From: Acanthosepion esculentum | Lineage: Eukaryota; Mollusca; Cephalopoda; Sepiida; Sepiidae | NCBI GenBank assembly: GCA_964036315.1 | Contig: OZ038507.1 | Location: 61,832,888 to 61,896,887 of the forward strand | DNA: 64,000 nucleotides | Direction of reading: 5' to 3' | Shown: positions 10,195-19,849 of the stretch, piece after piece | Numbering within the stretch: the first letter of the stretch is position 1 | How the letters are laid out: the number at the start of each line of letters is the position of its first letter | Made by a program: the position numbers and the translations under genes | The notes under the pieces: generated by a model | The model's database searches: none | Told to the model about the DNA's origin: nothing | The model's input: only the letters and a program-made list of their open reading frames with translations

Positions 10195-10375
10195 AGATGA
10201 GGTATTATGTACACTATTTACATTATTTGGACTATTGTCCTCATCTCTGTCGCCATATTTATTACAACGTTTCGGCCGTGTTACACTCCGGCCTTCTTCA
10301 GGTGGTTGGAATTTCGAACTGAACCTTTATTTTGCTCACTGAGTTAGACTGTTCTAGTTCCACATGCCATGTTTT
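10195..10375 (-). mobile_element. PLE terminal-repeat-like block (family C)
   Basis: On the minus strand: CCACCTGAAGAAGGCC, then GGCCGAAACGTTGTAATAAA, then GAGGACAATAGTCC. The same block recurs at 13165-13400, 25690-25860 and 28325-28625. CTGA-GA/GAAA strings with a GGCC stem are typical of Penelope-like terminal repeats (family knowledge). Confidence 0.6.
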
Positions 10376-10800
10376 AAACTTAAGGAATCAGCACATATGC
10401 TAGGCCACAAAAATCTACTGAACCGACCAAGCATAGAAATGAATACAATATGGGAACCAGTAATAAGGAGTGCCAGGGAAAAGCGATAACAACAAAAATT
10501 GCAATATGAGCTCTGGTAAAAAACATAAAATGATAACAGCAAAAAATTGCAATATAAAAAAAAATGGTTGCTGAAGACATCAGGTTTATAATACCCAGAA
10601 ATTCATACACAGATGTCCTCAAGGAAACATGGCACAGTGGATAAAGGCGTTAGTTAGATCCAGTGACAGGACCCAAACTGCGGTTAAGGCAGTGCAGAAC
10701 TTGGAGAGTGGAATTAACAGGAGATAACTGACATCCTTTAAAACATGGCATGTTGAACTAGATCAGTCTACAATAGTCTGAATAATGTAAATAGTGAACG
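10376..10800 (+). mobile_element. family C repeat, continuation with tRNA-like segment
   Basis: 10625-10740 contains the tRNA-like ATGGCACAGTGGATAAAGGC (A-box match) followed by a damaged B-box region, then GGAGATAACTGACATCC and ACATGGCATG leading into AATAGTCTGAATAATGTAA. The same composite appears inverted at 25860-26000 and in palindromic form at 28620-28815. 10376-10620 holds only AT-rich sequence with a duplicated GCAATATGAGC/GCAATATAAAA segment. Confidence 0.5.
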
Positions 10801-10829
10801 CTTTATTCCATAAATATACCACATCTTTA

Positions 10830-10832
<3 letters not shown>

Positions 10833-10860
<28 letters not shown>

Positions 10861-10861
10861 A
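10833..10861. repeat. (AT)n microsatellite
   Basis: Fourteen AT units. Confidence 0.9.
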
Positions 10862-11275
10862 TGTTATGTCATTCACAGACAGTACTGTTTCGCTGTATCA
10901 CAGCTCCTCAGTGCGACTAGACTTCCGAATGCCTCAAGCCAGGATTGAAACACAACTAATTTGGTGTCAGCCAGAGCTATCTTCACACGGTAGAGTTACA
11001 CAACTAAATCTAGCGTATTGTTTTTACAAATATAAACAAATGCCAATCAGCCAAAGTGCTCCATTCATTTTACTGAAGAGCTTTGCATTAGTGCAGCTGG
11101 CTGTTGTTTATAGAATTAGCTTATCACTCAACAGTGCTCAATTGAAATGTATTTTCAAGAGCTAAATTATGTCATTCACAGACAGTACTGTTTCGCTGTA
11201 TCACAGCTCCTCAGTGCAACTAGACTTCCGAATGCCTCAAGCCAGGATTGAAACACAACTAATTTGGTGTCAGCC
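10862..11275. repeat. direct duplication of a 110-bp block
   Basis: The block TGTCATTCACAGACAGTACT...CTAATTTGGTGTCAGCCA occurs at 10865-10973 and again at 11169-11277, separated by about 195 bp. The copies are almost identical, so the duplication is recent. No coding content recognised. Confidence 0.85.
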
Positions 11276-11288
11276 ATATATATATATA

Positions 11289-11489
11289 GGGTGTCTCAAA
11301 AAAATGTACTCACACTTTAACTGTCTTTAACATGCTTTGGGGGGGGGGTCATCAATTTGACCATTTGCGAACATGATTCTTCAATTACATTTTTCTTCTG
11401 TATTCGAAGCTATTCCATTTCACTCTATGTTCATAAATAAAGATTTTCTCGTCATTCAAAGTATGAGTACATTCTTTTTGAGACACCCT
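11289..11489. mobile_element. MITE with about 25-bp terminal inverted repeats
   Basis: GGGTGTCTCAAAAAAATGTA at the left and TACATTCTTTTTGAGACACCC at the right are inverted partners, enclosing about 150 bp with no coding sequence. The length and GGGTGTCTCAAAAA ends fit a non-autonomous Tc1/mariner-type element. A G8 run sits at 11341-11348. Confidence 0.8.
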
Positions 11490-11496
11490 GTGTGTG

Positions 11497-11499
<3 letters not shown>

Positions 11500-11537
<38 letters not shown>

Positions 11538-11945
11538 TGTGTGCAAAAATTCAGCTGCATATAAAATATATCTGTAAAGACAATATATATATATATATAT
11601 TGTGTGCAAAAATTCAACTGCATATAAGATATATCTGTAAAGACAATATATAGTGTGCAAAAATTCAGCTGTATATAAAATATATCTGTAAATACAATAT
11701 ATATATATATATATATATATTGTGTGCAAAAATTCGGCTGTATATAAAATATATCTGTAAAGACAATATATATATATATATTGTGTGCAAAAATTTAGCT
11801 GCATATAAAATATATCTGTAAAGACAATATATATATATATATATTGTGTGCAAAAATTCAGTGGCATATAAAATATATCTGTAAAGACTATATATATATA
11901 TATTGTGTGCAAAAATTCAGCAGCATATAAAATATATCTGTAAAG

Positions 11946-11993
<48 letters not shown>

Positions 11994-12190
11994 GTGTAAA
12001 AATTCAGCGGCATATAAAATATATCTGTAAAGACAATATATAGTGTGCAAAAATTCAGCTGTATATAAAATATATCTGTAAAGACAATATATATATATCG
12101 TGTGCAAAAATTCAGCTGCATATAAAATATATGTGTAAAGACAATATATATATATATGTGTAATTCAGCTGTATATAAAATATATGTGTA
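11500..12190 (-). repeat. AT-rich satellite with TTGTGTGCAAAAATTCAGC unit
   Basis: About eleven units, each TGTGTGCAAAAATTCAGCTG, CATATAAAATATATCTGTA, AAGACA, then a variable (AT)n. Unit length varies from about 57 to 90 bp because the AT part changes. The long minus-strand Tyr/Ile-rich frame across it is an artefact. Flanked on the left by the MITE at 11289-11489. Confidence 0.92.
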
Positions 12191-12295
12191 AAGACAAAAA
12201 GGAACAAAAAATTAAAAATTTGAGAAAAGGAAAAAAAAATTAACATAATCTTTAAGAATATCAACCTTTCCTTAGTCTATTTTTCTTTCTCTAAC

Positions 12296-12450
12296 CTCTA
12301 CCCAGCACCAAGGCTAGCATCCTTCAACATCGCCTCCTCTGGGCGAGTCTGGTATTCAGAATGTTTCTCACTAGACTTCGCCGTATGATCCTGTTTGGAA
12401 AACTCGCCAACGGCAAGAGGCTACGCGGAGGGCCAAAACGACGCTTGTTT
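12296..12450 (+). pseudogene. RTE-like LINE C-terminal fragment
   Basis: Frame with LRRMILFGKLANGKRLRGGP followed by KRR, resembling the RRM-(x)-LYGELA-GKR-RG-PKKR motif of the C-terminal part of RTE-type reverse transcriptases. Truncated on both sides. Directly followed by a CR1-like tail. Confidence 0.55.
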
Positions 12451-12477
12451 GGGGTGATTTTGATTTTTTTTTTATAT

Positions 12478-12985
12478 CACGAAAGAAGAATATCGTTAAG
12501 TTTGATAAAATCCAAAGAAGAATCAGCAATATTACTGGTCCTGATCTGGCATCTTGACTTCAGTCACTTTCCCAGTAGCTTCTTGTGCCTTTTTTGTAAA
12601 TACTTTCATGGTAATTTTTTGGATGAACTCTTCGCTACGGTACCTAGACTAGATTGACTAGTACTAGACTAGCAACATGGTCTCATCAATTTACAGTTGA
12701 ATTCGCTAGATGTAACCGCAAGTTCTATGCTAACAGTTTCTTCTCTCACACTTCTCCCCTGTGAAACACTCATCTGGCTTCATGCTTTCCTGCCAGCTTT
12801 GATCTTCAAAAATTTAATTGCAATGTCAATCGTTATCTACTGTCTTCCTGATGACTCTTGTATTGTTCTCGCTCCTCGATAATACTTCTATTTTCTAATT
12901 CTCTCGCACCCAGTAACCGCTTGTGTCTTAGTGGTTTTAATGCCTTGCATGGGGTGCTTTTGATTAAAAAAAAGAAAGAAAAAAA
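12478..12985 (+). pseudogene. CR1/Jockey-like LINE 3' end, copy 2
   Basis: Damaged reading of the C-terminal domain (DKIQRRISNITGPDLAS equivalent at 12508-12555; CNRKFYANSFFS equivalent at 12715-12745) followed by the 3' UTR (CTTGTGTCTTAGTGG, GCATGGGGTGCTTTTG) and an A-rich tail. Several stops and frameshifts. Confidence 0.75.
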
Positions 12986-13164
12986 ATCAAGGAAGAAAAA
13001 TATCGTTAAATTTTGAATTTCAAAATGGTCTGAAATAATCTTAAAGCATGCTGTGTAAGGAAAGGTAAACTATAGAGGGATCTAAGTGATATAATTATCT
13101 AATACATGAAAGGGAATAAATGCCGCTGTTGAATTTTTATATATTCTTTAATATTCACTATTTA

Positions 13165-13415
13165 CATTATTCGGACTATTGTACTCAACTGATAACTGAT
13201 ATCTATTAAACATGGCACGTGGAACTAGACCAGTCTACCCCAGTGAGCGAAATAAAGGGTTCAGTTCTACATTCCAACCACCTGAAGAAGGCCGGAGCGT
13301 ACAACGGCCGAAACGTTGTAATAAATATGGCGACAAAGATGAGGACAATAGTCCGAATAATGTAATTAGTGTACATAATACCTCATCTCAGAAATAGAGA
13401 CAGATTCTTTAATAT
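13165..13415 (+). mobile_element. PLE terminal-repeat-like block (family C), best preserved
   Basis: ACATTATTCGGACTATTG, ATGGCACGTGGAACTAGACC, CACCTGAAGAAGGCCGGAGC, CGGCCGAAACGTTGTAATAA, GATGAGGACAATAGTCCG, ACCTCATCTCAGAAAT. The first and last parts are inverted relative to each other (GGACTATTG/CAATAGTCC), so the block can fold. An open frame of about 60 codons across it has no protein similarity I recognise. Confidence 0.6.
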
Positions 13416-13464
13416 CATATATATATATATATATATTTAAAGACATTTTTCATAGAAAATTTTC

Positions 13465-13546
13465 GTTCTCCGACAGGAATCGAACCTGTATCCTATACGG
13501 AACCATCATTTCGCGTGATGTGCCTTAACCGTTCGGCAACGAAGAA
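13465..13546 (-). tRNA. tRNA-Ser-like unit, anticodon position CGA (copy 1)
   Basis: Length 82 nt, the usual metazoan tRNA-Ser length. 7-bp acceptor TTCTTCG/CGGAGAA with one G-U, 3-bp D stem GCC/GGC, 5-bp anticodon stem CATCA/TGATG with loop CGCGAAA, a 14-nt variable arm, T stem ACAGG/CCTGT with loop TTCGATT. The B box GGTTCGATTCC is a perfect consensus. Oddities: G instead of T at position 33, C instead of G at discriminator 73, and TT instead of TG before the D stem. Those changes argue for a tRNA-derived repeat or pseudogene. Confidence 0.5.
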
Positions 13547-13723
13547 GCGTCTGGTTAGCAAGGTCGATTTTAAAATCTTTAAATAAATTGTCGGACTTTG
13601 TCCAATTCAAAAATATATCACGTCATTTGTTTACATTTGATACGCTAGAGCAGATATGAATAGAAGATATTCATGGAAGATTTAAGTTTAAAGATAGTAA
13701 AATCGACCTTGCTAACCAGACGC

Positions 13724-13805
13724 TTCTTCGTGGCCGAACGGTTAAGGCACATCACGCGAAATGATGGTTCCGTATAGGATACAGGTTCGATTCCTGTCGG
13801 AGAAC
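13724..13805 (+). tRNA. tRNA-Ser-like unit, anticodon position CGA (copy 2)
   Basis: Same 82-nt class II cloverleaf as copy 1, head to head with it. This copy has an intact A box (TGGCCGAACGG) and B box (GGTTCGATTCC), so pol III promoter elements are complete. The non-canonical G33 and C73 remain. No T4 terminator stands directly downstream; the next text is GAACATTTTCTATG. Conserved paired stems in both copies indicate a young duplication. Confidence 0.55.
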
Positions 13806-13971
13806 GAACATTTTCTATGAAAAATTTCTCGGACATTCAGGCCGGTAAATGTTATTTAATACTGTTTATTATAAAACAGAGCATTTGCTTAAATACTTGT
13901 ATCTATAAAAAGAAGGTTAAACATATCATAAATGTCTGTAAATAAATTGTCGGACATTGTCCAATTCAAAA

Positions 13972-14002
<31 letters not shown>

Positions 14003-14224
14003 AGAGAGAAAGAACAGGCAGATTAAGACAAGAAGTGACGCGCCTTAAAAATGTCAGTTCATCTCAACATGAATGAATAACACACCTATCCCTAACCTTC
14101 AACCTATATTTCTCACTTTTCTGCTTTAGCCTTGACCTGTCTTTTGATTGGTTAACCTAGACACACACACACAAAATTCTGAAATCTTATTTCCCTGACA
14201 TTTTAACTCTTAAATAAGCTACCG

Positions 14225-14370
14225 TATTGTTTTCAAAAGTAAATCATTTTCATCATAAGTTACCTAACATCGCCTGATGATGGAACAATTTTAAGTTCAG
14301 AAACATAGGAATTTTTATGCAGTGATGTAAAATATTTTTAAAATAAAATATCGTTAAAATATATGATGGA
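14225..14370 (+). mobile_element. family A-like repeat carrying hammerhead motif
   Basis: The block around the ribozyme-like motif shares its ends (TGTAAAATATTTTTAAAATA) with family A foldback repeats at 6440 and 28960. It sits 20 bp left of an RTE-like LINE fragment. Confidence 0.5.
14267..14328 (+). ncRNA. hammerhead ribozyme-like motif (type I), one core mismatch
   Basis: Stem I: ACATCGC (14267-14273) pairs with GTGATGT (14322-14328), 7 bp with one G-U. Core CTGATGA at 14274-14280 is perfect. Stem II TGGAAC/GTTCA (14281-14286, 14295-14299) with one bulged G. GAA at 14300-14302, then stem III ACATA/TATGC, whose closing 15.1-16.1 pair is A-C instead of A-U. The nucleotide 17 equivalent is A14321, with the expected cut before G14322. 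The C at 14320 probably abolishes or weakens cleavage. Hammerheads in Penelope-like elements are established; activity here is not. Confidence 0.6.
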
Positions 14371-14384
14371 CACTCCTGTCAACA

Positions 14385-14724
14385 TCGACGTATGAGGATC
14401 CGACAACCTCATTCAGTTTTTATGTTTGCGTCGTATGTGACACTTCAGTCCCGCTAGTGACCTGCATACAAGCCCACACATTGTGCAACAGCGGCGATCT
14501 CGGGGTATAGCAACAGGAATATTTGCTGATGCTTTTCGCCGTTGTCTTTCGTCTCTTAGCCATTCGATACAACTAATTTCTGATACTACTCTGGCACAAA
14601 TATCTCCAGTTATTTCTATCTTGGGCAACTCGCTCAAAGTTAGTATGAGGCACATTGACAGCTGAGAGGTTACTCTTTAGCTTGTCTTTATACCTGAGTC
14701 ACGGCCCACCAACAGACCTTTTTT

Positions 14725-14725
<1 letters not shown>
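14385..14725 (-). pseudogene. RTE-like LINE C-terminal region with C2H2 finger
   Basis: On the minus strand, GRP-like start, then FERVAQDRNNWRYL (typical of the end of RTE/endonuclease-RT proteins), a frameshift, and CCTMCGLVCRSLAGLKCHIR with KH completing a C-x2-C-x12-H-x4-H finger at 14413-14480. The finger frame is open for 80 codons, but the upstream part lies in another frame. Not a host zinc-finger gene. Confidence 0.65.

Positions 14726-14772
<47 letters not shown>
14726..14772. repeat. (AT)n microsatellite
   Basis: About 22 AT units. Confidence 0.95.
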
Positions 14773-14775
<3 letters not shown>

Positions 14776-14847
14776 CATGTCTCATTAAATAATTTAAACA
14801 AGTTTTGTCTACTTATTTTTAATAAGATCCTCTCGTAATTATGGACA

Positions 14848-14906
14848 AGTTTCTTTCTTTCTTTCTTCTAATCTACCGCCTTTCTTTCTTTCTTTCTTTC
14901 TTTCTC
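14848..14906. repeat. interrupted (CTTT)n microsatellite
   Basis: Two CTTT runs separated by TCTAATCTACCGC. Confidence 0.9.
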
Positions 14907-15535
14907 GCTCACACACACATTTTTTTATTTATTTTTCGTTGCCGTCGCCGTTACGGGAATATAACAAAGGTGTGAATCTATTGTGTCTGACTCTGCATTA
15001 GTTTGATGGATTTAGTTTAATGAGAAAAAACGCAGGTATTTCCATTCTACCCTGACTTTCTCTTTCATCCTCCTCCTACAAACACAACGATAATATGGCT
15101 TTATGATAATATCGAAGGTTTGATAAAGAACAAAGCCCAAATTCTGAAAGCATTCCTTGCAGACCTAGAGGAGACAGAGCCGTCAATATTACAAGCAGTG
15201 ATAGAAAATAAAGGACCTCACACCAAATAGTGATTATTATTTTTAATAGGGATATACTCATTTTTAAGGGCCACTTCTTTTTTGTAACAGCTTAAATGAG
15301 GTAGAATTTGGTTAGAAATTTCGAGGAAGTGCTGAAGTTCCACACCCGACCAAAACAGGATTTCAGAAATAAATTCCGACGTTTAGACATTTCGTCAGAT
15401 TTAAGGAAGCCAATCGAGTCGAAGAGGTTTTCATCAACCCGCTTGAAATACCTCGTAATATCAGCTTTCATTGCGTGATTATTACACATGTAATAATAAA
15501 ATCCTACTATGGCCATTTTCTAAGCGTAGCTTAGA
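14907..15535. other. no recognised gene or repeat
   Basis: Mixed sequence with short open frames (for example 15292-15516 minus, 74 codons: MAIVGFYYYMCNNHAMKADI...). This frame has a plausible composition (RRNLFLKSCFGRVWNFSTSS) and may derive from a retroelement (the FKRVDENLFDS stretch), but no family is identified. Confidence 0.35.
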
Positions 15536-15745
15536 CGTGGCACAAGTTCGAAAGTGTAGGGCACCCAGTGAGTATCGAACTCACCATTCAGTCGTAATTG
15601 ATTTAGCGAGACAAACTTGCTAGCCATCGAGGTGCTCAAAGTGATTTTCTAAATGCAGCTTAGATGTGGCACAAAGCCGAAAGTGTGGGGCATTTGGTGT
15701 AATTGATCTAGCGAGATAAGCTTGCACAGCCATTACACCACGTTG
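15536..15745 (-). mobile_element. two tandem tRNA-like SINE heads (family 3)
   Basis: Minus strand unit 1 (about 15565-15645): GCACC acceptor-like start, ATGGCTAGCAAGTTTG (A box), TCTCGCTAAATCAATTACGAC, GGTGAGTTCGATACTCAC (B box), GGGTGC end pairing with GCACC. Unit 2 (about 15650-15745) repeats CTTGCTCGCTAGATC-type text but has lost its B box. The outer text (TTAGACGTGGCACAAGTTCGAAAGTGT) is also duplicated at 15660-15690. Relatives at 51190-51320 and 57598-57655. Confidence 0.65.
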
Positions 15746-16570
15746 AAGTGCCCTAAATTCCTATGTGTGGTTCAATTGAAAATTCTCTTTCTAGAAAATC
15801 ATATCCGGGTGTACACGCGTCTGTGTGTATGCGTGAGTCGTGTGTGTGTGTGTGTCTTCTGAAAGAGAGAACGAGAGAGAGAACGAGATGAATAAAAAAA
15901 GTTATTTATTCTCAGTATGTCAGAGGGTGTCTTATTTTACAGTAACTGTTGTCGCTAAACAGTCATTAATCAAAATATCGAAGTCTAGATGACCAGACTC
16001 TGGACGCTGATCACTCCTCTGACTTAGCTCTGGTGGAACAATGGGAAAAGGACTTGTAACATTCAATAACTTCAAAACCAGATTAGTAACGTTCTACCAT
16101 CACCGAGCAGAGCCTGAACTTTCGCCTCTCATGATGAACGCCTATTGGGGCTCAAGGTACACAGCGGACCTTAGGTGAAACTCATGCAAATGTTCCATCG
16201 CTCAAGATTCTGTAAAAGCGCTCGATTCCTTTTACTGTTCCAGTAAGTATCTGACCTCTCCTGCTATGCCCTGTCTATAAAAGAACCAGATCAGACCCAA
16301 AAGATGTAGTACTTGACAAACTTGACAAACCTGCATTAAAAAATAGGCGCCGCATAAAATATAAAGACAAATTTCTAGTTTTACATCTTTATCTCAGATG
16401 ATATTGTCTCGCGGTTGACCTTTTGATCCACTCCATTACCCAGATGACACGGTGTTGACGGTATCTATCAATAGCTGGCCACTTGTAATCGTAAACCCGT
16501 CTACTAGCACGGCTAGCCAATCCCTATTGCATCCACCACAAGGAAAGTTGGCTCCCTGTGCCGGGCCAGG
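15746..16570. other. mostly unrecognised, with a shared repeat segment
   Basis: A short (TG)n at 15843-15857 and GA-rich spots. 16380-16455 (GATGATATTGTC, GGTTGACCTTTTGA, CCAGATGACAC) matches 40605-40690, so it belongs to a dispersed repeat of unknown class. The rest shows no recognisable coding sequence. Confidence 0.5.
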
Positions 16571-16576
16571 AAATTT

Positions 16577-17270
16577 TTGTCCCCGGAATCGATCCTCCAA
16601 ATTTACAAATCAACCATCCGCCCTTGCATGGAGTATTGCTGCCATATATGGTCTGGAGCCCCTTCTGTTTGTCTCGGGGTTCTTGATAAGATCCAGAGAC
16701 GGGTATGCAATGTAATTGGCCCTGATCTGGCTTCTCGTCTGCAGTCTCTCTCTCACAGACGCGCCGTCGCCTCTCTCTGTCTCTTCTACAAATACTTCCA
16801 TGGTAATTGCTCCGATGAGCTGCTATCACTGGTTCCCAGGCTCCATGAATTCAAGCGTCCTACGAGGCTGGCATCCCGTTCCCACCCTTTCACTGTTGAA
16901 ACTGTTAAATTAAACTGTCTCTTCTACTCCAATAGCTTCATATCTCGCAACCTCACGCCCGTGGAACTCCCTTCCTCATTCCTGTTTCCCCGACAACTAT
17001 AATCTCCAATTATTCAAATGTAACGTCAATCGACATCTCCAGTTGCCTTGATCTATCCACTATCCTTCTCCACACCCTTTCCTCTTTCACTCCTATCTGC
17101 TCTCGCTCCAACTCTTCTGTAACCCCTTGCCTTGATCTATCCACTATCCTTCTCCACATCCTTTCCTCTAACACACCTATTTGCTCTCGCTCCAAATCCT
17201 CTGTAACCCCTTGCGTGCTAGTGGCTTCCAGCCTTGCCTGGGGTGAAAAGCTTAAAAAAAGAAAAGAAAA
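16577..17270 (+). pseudogene. CR1/Jockey-like LINE 3' end, copy 3 (best C-terminus)
   Basis: Open for 141 codons with the family's C-terminal domain: YKSTIRPCMEYCCHIWSGAP, LDKIQRRVCNVIGPDLASRL, RRAVASLCLFYKYFHGNCSD, LVPRLHEFKRPTRLASRSHP. Frame is lost after TVETVKLNCLFYSNSF. The 3' UTR contains a roughly 70-bp duplication (CTTGATCTATCCACTATCCT at 17048 and 17131) and ends GCCTGGGGTGAAAAGC plus an A-rich tail. RT core absent. Confidence 0.85.
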
Positions 17271-17284
17271 AGAAGATGCTCGCT

Positions 17285-17690
17285 ATATTTATATTTGTTC
17301 AACATCCACACAGGCCACTTGTGGTTTATACTGTACCTATGCTGAGCAGACCTTAGTGACAGTTTCTGGGAAAGAGCGTGTTATCTAGCGTAATCAACAG
17401 TTTGAACAAGACCAGCACACTCAAGCTCTCGGCCACGATGACTTGTGGCTTTGTGCTAGCACAGCTATCGACGGTCCCCAATGGTTCCGTCTACCAATTT
17501 TCACTCACAAGGCTTGGGTCAATCTGTGGTATAGATTTCAGCCACTTTCCAAAGGTGCCGCACGCTGGGATCGTTCCCTCCAGACCGATAACATCAGGAA
17601 GTCTAATTCCTGACAAATCGACCTTGGTGAGATTTGAACTCGGGCCTCATGGTCAGAAAACGAAGGTTCTAACCACTGGTACACAGAGAA
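17285..17690 (-). mobile_element. tRNA-derived SINE, family 2, near full length
   Basis: Reading on the minus strand: a tRNA-like head with TGTACCAGTGGTTAGAAC (A box) and CCGAGTTCAAATCTCACC (B box), then body blocks GACTTCCTGATGTTATCG, CCCAGCGTGCGGCACC, GACCGTCGATAGCTGTGC, CACAAGTCATCGTGGCC, CAGTATAAACCACAAGTGG. About 400 bp, which is long for a SINE. Other copies at 9813-10045, 60200-60420 and 60540-61045. Octopus tRNA-derived SINE families are known; identity with a named one was not tested. Confidence 0.8.
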
Positions 17691-17734
17691 AAAAAAACCC
17701 AAAAAAACAAAAACCAGAAACAAGATAGGAAAGC

Positions 17735-18065
17735 AGGAGGTTTTGAGGAGCGTGGAACCACCTCTTAATTGCTGGTGTTCCCAGGTCCACCCTGACTCGG
17801 GATGGTAGCATCTGTTAGGGTCCCAGCTATGGGCAAATAGTTACACCCCCCCAAACTGATGTCAAAACACTATGAAAACGTAAAAATAGGTTTTAATACC
17901 AGCAATACGTTTCTGGGAAAAAATGTTACCAGCAATACAGTGTTGGAAAAAATACCAGGAATATATTTTTGAAAAAAATATACCAGCAATAAAAGACTTG
18001 TCGGCATTAATTAACCCATTGAGGTTGATATGCCGTAAAACAAAATAAACCAAACCTGATCTACA
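17735..18065 (+). mobile_element. interspersed repeat with 30-bp unit, copy 3
   Basis: Same body as 240-850 and 4790-5165 (GATGGTAGCATCTGTTAGGG, GGGCAAATAGTTACACC), four diverged units (CAGCAATACGTTTCTGG and similar), and the tail GACTTGTCGGCATTAATTAA, CCCATTGAGGTTGATATGCC, ending AAACCAAACC. A tail-only fragment repeats at 18115-18185. Confidence 0.75.
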
Positions 18066-18429
18066 AACTGATTTCTTACAAAGAATACATATTCTGTTCA
18101 TACGAATCTATCCTAAAAATATTGCTGGTATTAAATAACACATTGAGGTTGATATGCCGTAAAACAAACCAAACCAAACCAAAACTTTTTACAAAATTAC
18201 ATTCCTAATCCGGAAACATATATTTTCCACTTGCACATCTCATAGTTCATAGAGGAATCCGTTTCTCTTATTCTTTTTTTTTTTTTTTTACTGAAAATGA
18301 AATGAATAAAACGTACAACGATAACATCAATAAGACTTTGAGACACGTGTTTAAATTAATGACAAGAATGTGCATTTTTCTTGTGATTTTAATTAGAATA
18401 TTGTTTTTTGTGTAAGGTAAAATGTTCTC

Positions 18430-18830
18430 AGTGCTATTGTCTCTTTTGCTTCTTTAAAAGTTTGGGTTTACTTGCTGTTGCTTGTTCCGAGAATTTCGTG
18501 GTTACGGGTAGCATTTGAAACCGTTCGCAGTGGATTTTCACGGAGCGATGGTGATACGTCTGTGTTGTTCCTTTTTACAACTGCTGTCGCTACTCTACTC
18601 TGCTGAATTCGCTTGTGGTGGAAGGGTCGTTTTTATGATGAAGTTTTAGATTTTAGAATGATGAAATATCATCTTATATCATCACTGGTGGCCAGGTTGT
18701 TTTAGATAATGAAATTTTTATGTTTATTTCCAGAATGATGAAATTTCCTTATCATCATTGATCACTGGTGGAAAGGTTGTTTTTAGAATGATGAAATATC
18801 ATCATTCTGGATCATAACAGCTCTGTTGCA
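18430..18830. repeat. degenerate tandem repeat, about 85-bp units
   Basis: Three units share TCACTGGTGG...AGGTTGTTTT, AGAATGATGAAAT and a CATCATT-type inverted partner (GAATGATGAAATATCATCATTC at the end). Units start near 18612, 18683 and 18763. Each can form a small hairpin. No family recognised. Confidence 0.55.
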
Positions 18831-19347
18831 TCAGTAATACTTCTTTTGTTGTTGTGACACTGAGTTTTTTCTATTTTGGCATGAAAGAGGGATTGCTCGT
18901 AATTCTTTTTTTTGCACTACAGTAAAGAAGAAAAATTTGAATAGATCGCAGGTATTCGGAGGTGATTCAGCAAAATATATTTTTCGTGTTACGCCTTTTA
19001 TAAAACCATTTAAAACTGATGAACTTTGACAAGCTCGATGAATGTCCAAAGTATCATCGCTACGTTTATCTTTTCTTTTCGTATTTTAGGATAATTTGTT
19101 TTTAATTTGATTGTTTCTTCTCTCTTTTTTTGTCTTTGGTGCAATTATTTCTTTGCTTCCTTATTTTAAGAAGAAAATCGCTGAAGAATTCTAACGATGT
19201 TATTTAACTACAATAAAGTCCAAAGCCAAATTTTCAACGTATATGGGATGTCTTTTCTCACAGTCAGTATTCAGCTGCCGAAAGCTTTGTTTAATCAGGA
19301 TCGCATAGCCAAGACACTCTTAGATTTTAAGTAACAGATTCAAAGAG

Positions 19348-19348
19348 A

Positions 19349-19383
<35 letters not shown>

Positions 19384-19433
19384 ATTGTTGCTGATGATAT
19401 TGTTGCTGATGATGATGTTGTTGTTGATGATGT

Positions 19434-19495
<62 letters not shown>
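19348..19495. repeat. (GAT)n microsatellite, interrupted
   Basis: GATGAT runs interrupted by ATTGTTGCT and TTGTTGTT. It lies at the equivalent position to the (CCA)n-(ATC)n tract at 37728-37803 in the inverted partner. Confidence 0.95.
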
Positions 19496-19849
19496 GGAAT
19501 ATCATAAGAAATATTGCATTTTGGGAAATTGGTTTCTCTGTCTTTCGACGAATTAAAATATGGCGAACGAATGAGATGTTTATTCTGAACGTTGAGATTT
19601 TCCCGTTAAAACGAAAATCGAAATTATTCATATTTTAATTAATTAAGAAGTCAAGTCAAAATAATCCCCCACACCTCCGCAGTTCATTGTTTTTATTTTA
19701 TCGGGAAATCAAAATTCGTCAGAATTAAATCTTATCAACATTTTTTTTTTTTTTTTTTTACTGTTGTGTGTTGGTAACAAAATCTAAAGAGAATATGGGC
19801 CTAATTGATTTCACTCGAAGTACGACCACGAATTTTCCGAGAAAAAGAA

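Larger units (their letters stand above)
13440..13830. mobile_element. inverted repeat carrying two tRNA-Ser-like units
   Basis: Arms 13445-13583 and 13688-13830 are about 95% inverted identical and include the tRNA-like units plus flanks (ATTTTCTATGAAAAAT outside, TCGACCTTGCTAACCAGACG inside). The spacer of about 100 bp includes AATTGTCGGACTTTGTCC, which recurs outside the element at 13938-13960. The sequence at 13872-13935 recurs at 53745-53800, so the flanks belong to a dispersed repeat. Confidence 0.8.

Noticed and set aside
13270..13330. Full hammerhead ribozyme in the CCTGAAGAAGGCC...GGCCGAAACG block
   Set aside because: CTGAAGA, a GGCC stem and GAAA are present, but an unpaired A follows the core and no stem I partner pairs with the sequence after the expected cleavage site. 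Kept only as a PLE-type signature.
14413..14655. Possible small C2H2 zinc-finger gene
   Set aside because: The finger is preceded, one frame off, by the VAQDRNNWRYL motif typical of RTE-type LINE C-termini; better explained as LINE remnant.
15536..15745. Functional tRNA genes
   Set aside because: A and B boxes are present but acceptor and anticodon stems do not pair fully, and similar truncated units occur at 51185 and 57598; tRNA-derived repeats fit better.
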